From Brassica napus (Eukaryota; Streptophyta; Magnoliopsida; Brassicales; Brassicaceae), in the NCBI RefSeq assembly GCF_020379485.1, contig NC_063452.1:41097148-41161147 (forward strand): 64,000 nt of DNA, written 5' to 3'. The translations under genes were made by a program, and so were the position numbers. Shown here one piece after another: positions 34,008 to 45,100 of this stretch (its first letter is position 1; every line of letters starts with the position of its first letter). The notes beneath the pieces were generated by a model. It was not told the DNA's origin. It saw only the letters and a program-made list of their open reading frames with translations, and ran no database searches.

Positions 34008-36665
34008 CTATGATAATACAAATGATGCTTCTTCCCCTTTGCAAGAACATTTACCATTCTTGAAGACATGTACTTGATTCCCATCTCTTAAAGTTATATT
34101 CTTATCGGCTAACCGGGTGATGAGAGACACAAAGTCATGGCAGTCCTTACACAGGATTTTGTTCTTAACAACATGAACTGGAGTTTGTGCTGATGTGTAC
34201 ACAAGACCAAACACAGCAGCTTGCTTTGCGCTGTGATAGCTTGCGCTTTCATTACCTCGGTATGTAAAGCCTGACCTTTCGATCTCACTCTTTATCCATT
34301 CTATCTCTGCGTAAATCCCCTTCCCCTTCGTTTTCTCAACTGTACTAACATCCTCACTGGAAAATCTGTGAACTTTTCCTTGAACCTCCACAGAGCTCTT
34401 CCCTAGCTTCTTACTCAAACCTTTCTGGCTCATCAAACTTCGAGTCTTTTGGGCCAACTCTGGTTTCCCAGATTCTTCGTATAAGTCTGCCAAAAGAATG
34501 TAGAAGGCTGGATCAGATGGTGCAACTGCTAAGCCTTTGTTAGCCATATCTTCTCCAAAAGATAAATTCCCGTGGTATCTACAAGCTCTCAACAGTGTTT
34601 TGAAGATCAGAGCATTTGGTCTCAACGGCATCGTCTCTAGAACTCCTGTTGCTTCCTCGAGTCTCCCCGCGCGACCTAAGATATCAACTAGATGAACATA
34701 GTGCTCTACCTGTGGCTTAATATTATGAATCTTTTCCATTGATTGAAAATACTCGAGACCCATCTCGGTCAATCTTCCGTTACTACAAGCAGAGAGCAAT
34801 ATCAGGAATGTTACTGAATCAGGCTCGGTTCCTTTCATCCTCATCTCCTCAAAGGCAGATAGAGCTGGAGAAATACAACCGTTTGATGCCAAACCTGAGA
34901 CCAACCCGTTCCAGGAAACAACATCAGGCGTAGCTATTTCTTGAAAAACTCTCTTTGCATCTTCCAAGCTACCACATTTAGCGTACATGTCAATCAAACT
35001 ATTCGAAACCCAAACCGAGCTAGAATACCCTGATTTAACGGAGTAGCAATGAAGATGTTTCCCCGTTTCAAGAGCTCCCAGGTTGGCTGAAGCTGAGATA
35101 AACCCTGGTAAGCTGAACTGATCCGGTCTGATTCCATCACCATGCATATGGTTGATGACACTTAGTGCCATTTCATGCTTGGCCAACTCGTTAAACCTCG
35201 TAACCAAGCTCGTGTACGTAATAGTATCTCTCTTGTCCATTGACTTAGCCACGTACCAGGCATCAGCTACCTTATCCGAGCTGGCGTATGCATCGACGAG
35301 TGAATTCCCTACGATGATTTCACCATCTACGTGTCGTCGTTGTAGATATCCATGAATCTCTAGTACTCTCCTTACTGATTTCAGTTTGGTGCAGGCTCGG
35401 AGAACACCAGATAGAGTGACAACATTGGGCTCTATTCCAAGTCTTACCATCTCCATCAACACTCCAAAGCAATCTTGTTCAAACCCGTGATCAACAAGAC
35501 CTAAGAGTAACGTTGTCCAAGAGACGACGTTTGGTGAGATCATTGCTCTGAAAACTCTCAAAGCTTCTACTTCTGATGCCGAGCATTTCATATACATATC
35601 TAAAAGTGCATTTCCGACGTCAGTGTTGTCCTCCAATCCGACCTTAATCGTCAGTGAATGAATCTGCTTCCCTAAATCCAACGACTGGACAGAGGAGCAT
35701 AAGCTCAACATTGCAGTGTACGTGAAATTATCCGGTTGCAAACCCGAACCTCGCATCTGAAGAAACGTACCAACAGCTTCCTTGGCTCTCAAGTTTCTTG
35801 CAAACCCTGATACCACAGACGTCCAAAGAAACACATCCTGTTCTCCAATCGAATTCAACACCCTTACAGAATCATCCATTTCAGCAAACCTCGAGTAGAA
35901 CTCAACAAGAGATGTCTTCAATACCACGTTCAGCAGAACTCCATGAACGATTACGCTGCTGTGAATCACTTTACCAAACTCCAAACCGAGAAAAGAAGAG
36001 GCACCTAAAAGCTTAACGAAGGTGAACTCGTTAGGAGGAACACCAGCTTCAATCATCTCAGAGTAACACTCCAACGCCTCTTTCCATTTACGAGCTTCAA
36101 CTAAAGAAGATATCATCATGGTCCACGAGATGGTATCAGCACCGTTCTTACAAGAACTAAACAGTTCACGAGCTTCCTCAAGTTTCCCACACTTTGAATA
36201 CATATCAGTCAAGCCGCTTCCTATAACCGAATTTCCCAAAAACCCAGTCTTTATAACAGAACCATGAACTTTAGCTCCGTAGTTAAGGTCTCTTAAACCA
36301 GCACAAGATCTTAACACTGATGAAAACGTGAACTCGTTCGGAACTGTTCCCGAAGCCAACATTTCTTCGAACAATGAAAGCGCGGACGCAAGCTCTTGGC
36401 CTTTGGTATAAGAAGAGATCATAACAGTCCAGGCAAAAACGGTTCTCTGCGGCATTTCATCGAACAGTTTACGGGCGTTCAATATTCCATCTGTTTTCAA
36501 GTAAAGACTCAGAAGATTGTTGCATAAGTTGAGATTATCTAGAAGACTCAGCTTGATTACGGGGCAGTGGATGTGTGAACCGATGCGAGATGTAGTCGAT
36601 TCGCAAAAGGAGAGAATCCGAATGCATGATTGCTGAAGATGATTACTCAGTACTTTGCTCGTCAT
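34008..36665 (-). CDS. PPR protein, DYW-class with degenerate DYW domain
   Basis: A single-exon 885-residue gene, orthologous by content and position to Arabidopsis At5g52850 as I recall it. PLS-type repeats of 31-36 residues run from about residue 40 to 700 (for example NARKLFDEMPQRTVFAWTVM, GNSLVDAYASSDKVADAWYV, SNSLIDMYAKCGSLEDAKRV). They are followed by E/E+ motifs (about 700-790, including KSSVEVQGKVHRFSSED) and a C-terminal DYW-like region. Such proteins bind organellar RNA and specify C-to-U editing. In the DYW region the Cys of CKDCH (839, 842) and CSC (873, 875) remain, but the HSE catalytic triplet reads HSA (811-813) and the terminal DYW tripeptide is absent, so this domain is unlikely to deaminate alone. 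The N-terminus is compatible with an organelle transit peptide. It converges on the complex I gene, with 136 bp between stop codons. Confidence 0.93.
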   Translation of the reverse strand: MTSKVLSNHLQQSCIRILSFCESTTSRIGSHIHCPVIKLSLLDNLNLCNNLLSLYLKTDGILNARKLFDEMPQRTVFAWTVMISSYTKGQELASALSLFEEMLASGTVPNEFTFSSVLRSCAGLRDLNYGAKVHGSVIKTGFLGNSVIGSGLTDMYSKCGKLEEARELFSSCKNGADTISWTMMISSLVEARKWKEALECYSEMIEAGVPPNEFTFVKLLGASSFLGLEFGKVIHSSVIVHGVLLNVVLKTSLVEFYSRFAEMDDSVRVLNSIGEQDVFLWTSVVSGFARNLRAKEAVGTFLQMRGSGLQPDNFTYTAMLSLCSSVQSLDLGKQIHSLTIKVGLEDNTDVGNALLDMYMKCSASEVEALRVFRAMISPNVVSWTTLLLGLVDHGFEQDCFGVLMEMVRLGIEPNVVTLSGVLRACTKLKSVRRVLEIHGYLQRRHVDGEIIVGNSLVDAYASSDKVADAWYVAKSMDKRDTITYTSLVTRFNELAKHEMALSVINHMHGDGIRPDQFSLPGFISASANLGALETGKHLHCYSVKSGYSSSVWVSNSLIDMYAKCGSLEDAKRVFQEIATPDVVSWNGLVSGLASNGCISPALSAFEEMRMKGTEPDSVTFLILLSACSNGRLTEMGLEYFQSMEKIHNIKPQVEHYVHLVDILGRAGRLEEATGVLETMPLRPNALIFKTLLRACRYHGNLSFGEDMANKGLAVAPSDPAFYILLADLYEESGKPELAQKTRSLMSQKGLSKKLGKSSVEVQGKVHRFSSEDVSTVEKTKGKGIYAEIEWIKSEIERSGFTYRGNESASYHSAKQAAVFGLVYTSAQTPVHVVKNKILCKDCHDFVSLITRLADKNITLRDGNQVHVFKNGKCSCKGEEASFVLS

Positions 36666-36835
36666 TTTCTCATGGAGAAACTCTGATGGTCACGTCATCG
36701 CTGTTGAAGAATTTGGTTGGAGCTTGGAGAAAGACAGAACCCAAGTACTCTCATATACGCAATATGGACATTAGAACATGTATAAATACCGTGCAATGCT
36801 TGTCTGAAATAAAATATAAATCTAAGTGGTTGCTG

Positions 36836-37349
36836 TTAGGCCTGGGAATTTAAATCAAAGTCCGCGGGCCCCGCCCCATTTGACCCGCCGCGGGGCGGGT
36901 GCGGGTCGAGCGTTTTGAAAAAATCAAGTCGCGGATGTGGGTGCGGGTTAAGACTATTTTTTGCGGGGCGGGTGCGGGTTGGTGGATTTTGATTTGCGGA
37001 TACCCGCCAACCCGCAAAATAAAATAAAAAATAAAAAAAAATCTTTTTTTTTTGAAAAATTCGTTTTTTTTTAGAAAAATAATTAATTTTAAAAAAAAAT
37101 AATTAAACTTTTAAAAATAATATAAAAAATTACTTATAAATATATTATTTTGTAGAAAAACTAATTAAATAATTATTTTTTAATTAAAAATATAACCCAC
37201 GGGTTACCCGCAAAATAAAGCGGGGCGGGTGCGGGTATTAGTTTATTTCTTTGCGGGTTGAACGGGTCGAAATTTTAACTAAAAAAAAAGAAACGATCCG
37301 CGGGTTGGCGGGTCGTGCGGGGCGGGTTGACCCGCGAACCCAGGCCTAC
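36836..37349. mobile_element. GC-rich hAT-like non-autonomous element
   Basis: A 514-bp element bounded by TTAGGCCTGGG and CCCAGGCCTAC (10 of 11 positions pair) with TTGCTG on both sides (36830-36835, 37350-37355); counted as 8-bp duplications the flanks match at 6 of 8 positions. Both ends are filled with GCGGGGCGGGTGCGGGT-type repeats in inverted orientation, around an A/T-rich centre. There is no coding capacity. It lies 170 bp upstream of the PPR start codon. Confidence 0.75.
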
Positions 37350-37393
37350 TTGCTGGCATCTGTTTGAAATCCTCCAGGATAGATAGAATAAAG

Positions 37394-37673
37394 TTGCACA
37401 AACACAAAGATTATAAGAACTTCTCTTCTTATTAGATTTAGAAACTCTCTCAAAACTAAACCTTTCAATGTGTTTCTCTTGATGGAACATCTCTCCATAA
37501 GAACTCTTTGTATAGGAAGAAGCTACATCTTTTCCTAAGAGCAAAGCTACATCTTTTCCTAATAATAATATGGAAACATTCCTAAGCTCGATATGTTTTC
37601 CTTTTTCCTTAACCCATCAAACTTCACTTTAATGAGTTAACTTGCTCCTCAAGTTAATTGGAATTATCCAACA
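37394..37673 (-). repeat. 3' LTR of the intact Copia element
   Basis: 280 bp. On the minus strand it starts TGTTGGATAATTCC. It holds a tandem duplication of a 24-bp unit containing GCTACATCTTTTCCTAA near 37528-37560 that the other LTR lacks. Confidence 0.9.
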
Positions 37674-40600
37674 TTCTCCCCCTTAATTCCAACTTGAATC
37701 TTAGGTATGTTGATCTTCTGAACTCCGATGAACTTGCGCATTGCTTCGAACTTGATCCTTGCCAATGGCTTAGTGAGTATGTCTGCCTTCTGCTCCACTC
37801 CAGGTACGTGCTTCACTTCGATAAAGTCGAACTCCAAACATTCTCGAATGAAATGGTACTTCGAGAGTATGTGTTTGCTTCTACCGTGAAACACCGGGTT
37901 CTTGGTGAGGGCTATCGCTGACTTGTTGTCAATCTTCAACACGGCCTTCTTGTCTTCTTTGTTGATGATCTCGACCATCAACTCCTTTAACCAAATTGCT
38001 TGTTTTGCAGCTTCCGTAGCTGCCATGAACTCCGCCTCACATGAAGAGAGTGCCACTGTGGGTTGCTTGCACGATGTCCACGTGATCGGCGATGTTCCTA
38101 GGTAGAACATAAAACCTGTAGTGCTTCTTCCATCATCAACGTCTATGTTATGGCTGCTGTCACTGTAACCTGTAATCTCCGTTGTTCCATCCCGTTTGAA
38201 GAAGAGACCATACTCTGTAGTGCCCTTTATGTATCGTATTAGATGCTTCACTGCTTCTCCATGACTCTCTCTTGGACTCTGCATATATCTGCTTAATACA
38301 CCAACCGAAAATGCGAAGTCCGGTCGTGTATGAAGAAGATACCTTAAGCATCCTATGATGCTTCGATACGATGTTGCATCAATCTCAGGCTCCTCCTCTG
38401 CCTTTGATACTTTCAAACTCGTGTGCATCGGAACATGAGTATAGTTACATGACTCCATCTTCGTCTTGACAAGTATACCTTGCGCGTATCCTTCTTGTTT
38501 GATGTGAATGCCATCAGCTCCTTGCGTTACTTCTATACCAAGATAGTATGTAAGCTTCCCGAGGTCTGACATCTCAAATCTTCTTGACATATCATCTTTG
38601 AATTGCTTGATAACGTTGAGTGAAGTCCCTGTTACAAACAAGTCATCAACGTATATAGCTATGATCAGAAGCTCCCCCTTCTGTTTCTTTTGATATACCG
38701 TAGGTTCCTTGGTGCACTTCGTGAACTCCATCTCCTTGAGAACACGATCGAGTTTGATGTTCCAAGCTCTCGGAGCTTGACGCAAACCGTATAGTGCTTT
38801 GCTAAGTTTGTACACATGATCCTCCTTTCCTTTCTCCACAAAGCCTTCTGGTTGAGTAACGTATACATCCTCATTTAAGTCTCCATTCAGGAACGCAGTT
38901 TTCACATCAAAGTGATGGATCTCCCATCCATTAGTTGCTGCTAACGCCAAGAGTAGTCGTATGGTTTCTATCCGAGCAACTGGTGCAAGTACTTCGTCGA
39001 AGTCTATGCCTTGTTGTTGCACATAACCTTTTGCAACTAGCCTTGCTTTGTATTTGATCACAGTTCCATCTGCATTCCTCTTGATCTTATAGATCCACTT
39101 CAAACCTATCGGTTTCACACCTGCCGGCTTCTTGACGAGCTTCCAGGTTTTGTTTTTTTTTATAGATTCGATCTCTGCCTTCATTGCATTGATCCAAGCT
39201 TGTATTACTGCAGCTTCGATGTAACTTTCTGGTTCACCATCGATGGTGAGCAAGAGTCTGCCACTTTCAACTTCAGCGAGTAGGATGTAATCATCGAACC
39301 GCTTTGGTTTTCTGATGTTACGACCATATCTTGATGTTACATGCGGGTCTTGGTTTGCATCGTTGTTCTCTACTACTTGCTCTTGTTCATTTGCGTCTAC
39401 AGCTTCTTCTTCTTCATTATTGTTTTGCTCTTCGTGGTGTTGGTGATCTTGATGCTCATCACCATCTCCTTCTTCTGTAACATCAATATGAGGAAGCTTG
39501 AATGATCCTGGTTCTTTGTCTACGTTTGTTGATAGTGTGGACCAATCCCAACTTTTTTTCTCGTCAAAGATTACATCTCTACTAACAACTATCTTCTTCG
39601 CGACCGGATCATAGAGTCTGTAAGCTTTTGAGCCGGGCTCTGTGCCTAGGTTGATCACCATCCTTGATCGATCATCCAGCTTCTTGAGATGAGGACTGTT
39701 GATTTTTGCAAAAGCTACACATCCAAAGACCCTTAGATGCTCAATGTTCGGTTTCTTAACATACAAGCTTTCGTATGGAGTCTTGTCTTCCAAAGCCTTT
39801 GTAGCAATGCGGTTTATGAGATACGTTGAATGACGTACTGCTTCTCCCCATAGCTGATTAGGTATCTTCATAGCTTTCATCAAACTTCTAGTCATCTTCA
39901 TTAGTGTTCTATTTCTTCTCTCAACCACACCGTTTTGTTGCGGTGTATACGGTGCGGTGAGATGTCTAGTTACACCGTTTTCTTCACAAAAACGAATGAA
40001 CTCAGAAGATGTGAACTCTCCTCCTCTATCGGTGCGAAAAGTCTTGAGTTGTAGCTTCGTTTGATTCTCCACGTACTCCTTGAACTTTTTGAACCGATCG
40101 AATGCTTCACTCTTCTCTCTTAGCAGCATCGTCCACATATATCTTGAGTAATCATCAATTAAGACGAATACATATCTATTGTTTGCTGGTGTTGATGGTG
40201 ATATCGGACCGCACAAGTCACCATGTACCAACTCCAATGCGTGTGATGCTCGATACTTTGCTTTAGGCAGGAAAGACTTCCGAGTTTGCTTCCCAACTAA
40301 GCAGGCGCTGCATACATCTTTCTTGTGTATCACCTGAGGCATCCCTACTACCATCTCTTTGTCTACCATATTCTTCATGACTCCAAAGTTTACATGTCCT
40401 AGCCGTGCATGCCACGTCCATGTAACATCGGTTTCTTGTATTTGAAGACACTTCGGATATTCAACCTCCATTGGCGTTTTGTACAATCGGTTTGGTTGCC
40501 TTGCGACTTGTACTAATAGCCTTCCACGGGGATCTTTCAGCATCAGTAAGTCTTCTTTCATATTAACCTCACAACCCATCTCGGTTGCTTGTCCAAGACT

Positions 40601-41788
40601 TATGATATTGTGTTTAAGACTTGGGATGTAGTAGATATCTTTGAGTGCTCTTTTCTCCCCTGTTTTTCCGATGAACGTGATCGAACCTTTCCCAACAATC
40701 TCGACGTTTGATCCATCACCGAATTTGACTTTGCCTTTGATGCTCTCATCTAGGTTTGAGAAGAACTCTCTCTTGCCTGTCATATGGTTACTTGCACCAT
40801 TGTCAAGGTACCATATACTCGTATTTCCATCGCATTCATCAAACCTCTTAGGAAACACTCTCTCTTCGTTGAGGAATACTACTTCATGCATATATAATGC
40901 ATCTGCTTCTTGTGTTTCCGTTAGGTTAGCTTTTTCTCTTGGTCGTGTAGGACAATGTGACACGAAGTGCCCCATCTTGTCGCATCGCCAACATCTAACC
41001 TTAGAGTAGTCCTTCTTGGTCTTGTCTGAAGCTTCTCCTCCTTTGTTATGACCATCAGAACCATTAGACCTTCCTCGTCCTCTTCCTCTTCCACCATAAC
41101 CTCTACCTCTGCCTCTTCCTCGCGAGTTGCTATGGCTTCCACGACCTTGTGCATCATTCTTTACAAACATTAGCTTCGTTTGATCTTCATCTTGGGTTTC
41201 TTCTTTGATGCGTTCTTCGAAAGCCTTCAATCTCCCAACAATGTCTTCGAATCCTGTTGAATTTAGATCCAACACTTGTTCTAACGAAGCTACGATGTGA
41301 ATGAACTTCGTTCTTGGAAGTCCCTTCAGAAACTTCTTTACCAGCTTTGATGCTTCCATTATCTCTCCTAACGCGGCTGCTCTCGATGCTAAGCCTGAAA
41401 GTTTTCCTGCGTAGTCATCCACCGTGTCTGTGTCTGTCATCTTCAGTTTTTCGAACTCAGACATCAAAGTTTGTAACCTTGCTTCTCTCACGCGATCAGC
41501 ACCTAGGTTACGGGATTTGATAGCTTCCCAAATCTTCTTCGATGTATCATGTTCTCCAATCTGAAGTATTAGCGCCTCCGGGACTGATTGAAAGATTAGA
41601 GCAATCGCCATATTGTTCTTCTTTGCATCGTTACTCCCTGGATAAATTGTATCCCAAACTTCGTATAAACGAAGCATCACTTTCATTCGCATCGACCATA
41701 CGGTGTAGTTGGTCGATGTTAGCATCGGACATCGTATGTCCTTCTTCATCTCAAGACATTTATCATGTGCTTGAGAATCGTCTCCCAT
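37664..41788 (-). CDS. Copia Gag-Pol polyprotein, single open frame
   Basis: About 1,374 residues from the ATG at 41788; upstream codons in this frame begin with TTG and run into the priming site. Domains in order: Gag (1-210, TNYTVWSMRMKVML), RGRGRG-rich linker (215-240), CCHC knuckle (CWRCDKMGHFVSHC, about 266-279), protease core WYLDNGASNHMTG (about 320-332, Asn in place of the usual Ser/Thr after Asp), GAG-pre-integrase, integrase (YVFVLIDDYSRYMW, TDRGGEFTS, PQQNGVVERRNRTL), reverse transcriptase with AIYVDDLFVTG, and RNase H (LSSCEAEFMAATEAAKQ). Order protease-integrase-RT-RNase H defines Copia. No internal stop or shift was found. The stop codon lies 8-10 bases inside the 3' LTR. The element may still be able to transpose, which is inference. 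Confidence 0.93.
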   Translation of the reverse strand: MGDDSQAHDKCLEMKKDIRCPMLTSTNYTVWSMRMKVMLRLYEVWDTIYPGSNDAKKNNMAIALIFQSVPEALILQIGEHDTSKKIWEAIKSRNLGADRVREARLQTLMSEFEKLKMTDTDTVDDYAGKLSGLASRAAALGEIMEASKLVKKFLKGLPRTKFIHIVASLEQVLDLNSTGFEDIVGRLKAFEERIKEETQDEDQTKLMFVKNDAQGRGSHSNSRGRGRGRGYGGRGRGRGRSNGSDGHNKGGEASDKTKKDYSKVRCWRCDKMGHFVSHCPTRPREKANLTETQEADALYMHEVVFLNEERVFPKRFDECDGNTSIWYLDNGASNHMTGKREFFSNLDESIKGKVKFGDGSNVEIVGKGSITFIGKTGEKRALKDIYYIPSLKHNIISLGQATEMGCEVNMKEDLLMLKDPRGRLLVQVARQPNRLYKTPMEVEYPKCLQIQETDVTWTWHARLGHVNFGVMKNMVDKEMVVGMPQVIHKKDVCSACLVGKQTRKSFLPKAKYRASHALELVHGDLCGPISPSTPANNRYVFVLIDDYSRYMWTMLLREKSEAFDRFKKFKEYVENQTKLQLKTFRTDRGGEFTSSEFIRFCEENGVTRHLTAPYTPQQNGVVERRNRTLMKMTRSLMKAMKIPNQLWGEAVRHSTYLINRIATKALEDKTPYESLYVKKPNIEHLRVFGCVAFAKINSPHLKKLDDRSRMVINLGTEPGSKAYRLYDPVAKKIVVSRDVIFDEKKSWDWSTLSTNVDKEPGSFKLPHIDVTEEGDGDEHQDHQHHEEQNNNEEEEAVDANEQEQVVENNDANQDPHVTSRYGRNIRKPKRFDDYILLAEVESGRLLLTIDGEPESYIEAAVIQAWINAMKAEIESIKKNKTWKLVKKPAGVKPIGLKWIYKIKRNADGTVIKYKARLVAKGYVQQQGIDFDEVLAPVARIETIRLLLALAATNGWEIHHFDVKTAFLNGDLNEDVYVTQPEGFVEKGKEDHVYKLSKALYGLRQAPRAWNIKLDRVLKEMEFTKCTKEPTVYQKKQKGELLIIAIYVDDLFVTGTSLNVIKQFKDDMSRRFEMSDLGKLTYYLGIEVTQGADGIHIKQEGYAQGILVKTKMESCNYTHVPMHTSLKVSKAEEEPEIDATSYRSIIGCLRYLLHTRPDFAFSVGVLSRYMQSPRESHGEAVKHLIRYIKGTTEYGLFFKRDGTTEITGYSDSSHNIDVDDGRSTTGFMFYLGTSPITWTSCKQPTVALSSCEAEFMAATEAAKQAIWLKELMVEIINKEDKKAVLKIDNKSAIALTKNPVFHGRSKHILSKYHFIRECLEFDFIEVKHVPGVEQKADILTKPLARIKFEAMRKFIGVQKINIPKIQVGIKGENVG

Positions 41789-41838
41789 GTTTTGATCGAA
41801 GTTACAACTCCTCTCGTAAACGACCTTCGAAACCTGGA

Positions 41839-41850
41839 GCTCTGATACCA
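41839..41850 (-). promoter_or_regulatory. Primer-binding site, initiator tRNA-Met type
   Basis: TGGTATCAGAGC on the minus strand, seven bases from the 5' LTR. Confidence 0.85.
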
Positions 41851-41857
41851 ATTAAAC

Positions 41858-42122
41858 TTGCACAAACACAAAGATTATAAGAACTTCTCTTCTTATTAGA
41901 TTTAGAAACTCTCTCAAAACTAAACCTTTCAATGTGTTTCTCTTGATGGAACATCTCTGCATGAGAACTCTTTATATAGGAAGAAGCTACATCTTTTCCT
42001 AATAATAATATATGGAAACATTCCTAAGCTCGATATGTTTTCCTTTTTCCTTTTTCCTTAACCCATCAAACTTCACTTTAATGAGTTAACTTGCTACTCA
42101 AGTTAATTGTAATTATCCAACA
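41858..42122 (-). repeat. 5' LTR of the intact Copia element
   Basis: 265 bp. It matches 37394-37673 apart from the differences listed for the element and contains CTTTATATAGG near 41970. Confidence 0.9.
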
Positions 42123-45100
42123 ACATGGAATGCTTGTTTTGTTGTTTTGATGAGAGACCGACCACCAGCAAAGAAATTGTTTTCCAGAATTTTACACAAT
42201 TCAGTTCACTCACTAGTGGGCCCACGGGTGAAGTTGAAGATACATTCTAGGCCCGGCAAAAAAATCGGATTTGCCAACACTTAAATGATACGGCCATTTA
42301 ATCAGTTAAGCTCTAACCATGTTTGGAATCACGTTTTTCTTTTGTTTCTGCTAGAAATTTTGAAATTTTATAGGATAAAATAGCCTATTTCAACTTGAGA
42401 AATTTCTTTTCATACCTCATGCCAAATTTGAACATATATTAATTTTTTTCTCAAATAAAATAAAAGAATGATCAAACTTTACATGAAACTCACTTTAGTT
42501 GAAAGGATGTTTATCCTACCAAATTATATGCCTTGCTTAGGTTTAGTCAATGTTCCAAAACTTGAGATAATGGGTGTAATCCAAAAAAATGATTCATAAG
42601 TAGTTGTTAATAGAGGTGAAGTTACATGAAACTCACTTTAGTTGAAAGGATGTTTATCCTACCAAATTATATGCCTTGCTTAGGTTTAGTCAATGTTCCA
42701 AAACTTGAGATAATGGGTGTAATCCAAAAAAATGATTCATAAGTAGTTGTTAATAGAGGTGAAGTTACCAAATTCTAAGAGTAAGTATCAAATTATGCCT
42801 AATTGCACTGTTTATAACATGTATTATCTATAATTATTTTCATAAAAACTATGGCATAACTACTAAAATTGATGATATGGTTTATGGCTAAATATGACAT
42901 ATACATTACATTTACTGTTGATTTATATTTTTGGTAAACTTTTTAAAATATGGTAATAACTCATACATCATCATTAAAATAAATGTATTCAAATATAACA
43001 TTACAAATTACAAAATAATTATTAAAATTTTCAAATTTTCAAATATACTTTTTAATCTTAATATCATTAGTTTCTTTTATATATCTACAAATTTTATAAA
43101 TACTGTTTAGTTTTAATTTTTGATAATTATATAGTTTTTATATCAAATATTTTGATTAATTTTATAAAATTTGATTTAATATATTTAACCAAAAGAAATA
43201 GATAAAAAGTCTATCTACGATTATAATTTTAAGTATATATATATTCTTAAATATGATTTAAAATGAACAAAATTATTATTTTTCTTAATTTTATGTTTAA
43301 TTAAAAGGCTTATTTGTGAAATAACCAAAAAATGGAAAATTTAGTTTTGTAGTAAAATGGTAGAGAGAGATAGGAAGAGAAAGAATGAGACATAGTGGAA
43401 TTCTGGTTATTTAGTGAAATATAGTTTTTTTTGTGTCACATGACCTAAATTCCCTTAATTAAATCAAGTTTATAGGAAAAAAATAATAAAATCTAGAATA
43501 TTAATAAGTTTAACTTTCATTATGAAGGATGTTTCATCGCAGGGAGAGAAATGCCAAACAATCAAACATCAACTTTATTCGTAAAGTTTAACTTTCATTA
43601 TGAAGTATGATTCATATCTAACTGCTATCTCCGAGGTTTCCTTGAACATTATTCCATTTCGATGATTTTATAGATACCTTCGTTGTATTAACGATCTAAT
43701 TTTATTTTCATCATTGTGAGTTGGTGGACAGCTTTTCAACATGACAGAAGTAACAGTGTAACACTAACCGTCAGTATCTTATTATGTGACAAAAAAAAAA
43801 TTAGAAAAAAAATTAAAAAATTTGATAACCAACATAGAAATTAATATACATTAACAAATGAATGGCATGGATATAAATTGATATGGAAAGTTTCATTTTT
43901 AAATGTAATTCTACATTTTTTATTCAATCAAAATTTTATTTCTTTAATAATTTAGTACAACTTTTTAAAACTCAAGTAGTCTCGTATTTTATTATTATGT
44001 TAGTTTATGATTAGATGAGTAAGATATTATCTTAATCACAAACAGTCACATGCAATGCATTCAAAATCCCATGATAAGCATGGATATCTCGAGTAATGTA
44101 AAAGAACCTCAACTCAAACTGACATCCTCGTTAATTAAATACAATTATCGATCATATATGTATATGTCTTAATACAGATAATTTATAATTGAATATGTGA
44201 TCATCAGTGCATTGTGCATATACATAACAGACAGTTTGAAATTTTCGTGGGACAAAAAGACTTAAAAACGTTATTAAGCTAACTTGGTCGGAGTCATGGG
44301 ACCCATAATAGCATCTAAAGAAAATCTAAGAAGAGGGGACAGCCAAATCTTCTTTTGCCAAGTCTTATGAAACTAAACTAAACAAAACTCAACAAGACTT
44401 AAAGAAGTTCGTTATTGTTCTTTTTTTTTTAACAGACTTAAAGAAGTTCGTTATTGTTCTATGTAGTAGAAAACGGTGTGTCCCTTCTAAGGTGCAATGT
44501 ATTCTTCCTCTTGTGTGGCCCTTAAACATGTCCACGTGTATGGCTCTCCGGGGTCGAATTCTCCTTGCTTCGTTGTGAGGTGGAATGTCCTCGACATGAT
44601 ATTTATTTACATTATTAATTTATGTACAAATTGACATGTTAGTGATGATTATTGTTTTAGATGAAGAAAACGAAAATGGAAGTGCTGATATTTTTGTTTT
44701 TGAATTTCGAGCGAATCTTGTATTATGATTCTTGCACATATTGTTATGAAGCTGATCCATTGCATGCGTTGAGTTGTTTTATGCTATTATTACTTTGAAA
44801 GCATCTCAATGCACATAAAATCATGTTTACCTAATTAATTTTTAGTTAAATTTTGGTCATCTTAGTTAATCTTTCTATGTACGGGACAATCAAAGCAGAC
44901 AATATTCGAACACTGAAAGACATGTTGCAAATATATACTAGCTAGTTTGAGACCACTATTTAATGACAATGCTTAATTTATTGGTTGAATTCATGCACAA
45001 TATTAAATACCAAGATAGCATAAGAATGTTGCCAGAAAAAACTTGCATAATTGAGTTGACGAACTAAGCTGATAATTTCGCAACCACGTGCAAGCCCTTG

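Larger units (their letters stand above)
37394..42122 (-). mobile_element. Copia LTR retrotransposon with intact polyprotein frame
   Basis: A 4729-bp minus-strand element with LTRs at 37394-37673 and 41858-42122. The primer-binding site TGGTATCAGAGC (minus strand, 41839-41850) is of the initiator-Met type, and the purine tract AAGGGGGAGAA precedes the 3' LTR. The LTRs differ by five substitutions and three indels: a 24-bp tandem duplication in the left LTR, an AT unit and a TTTTTCC unit. About 2 percent substitution means a recent insertion. No 5-bp target duplication is present (TAAAG against ACATG), so the two ends may come from different insertions, or one flank has been deleted. Confidence 0.92.

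Noticed and set aside
36841..37340. GC-rich stretch as a CpG-type promoter of the PPR gene
   Set aside because: It is a terminal-repeat-bounded transposon with flanking duplications; plant genes of this type do not use CpG islands.
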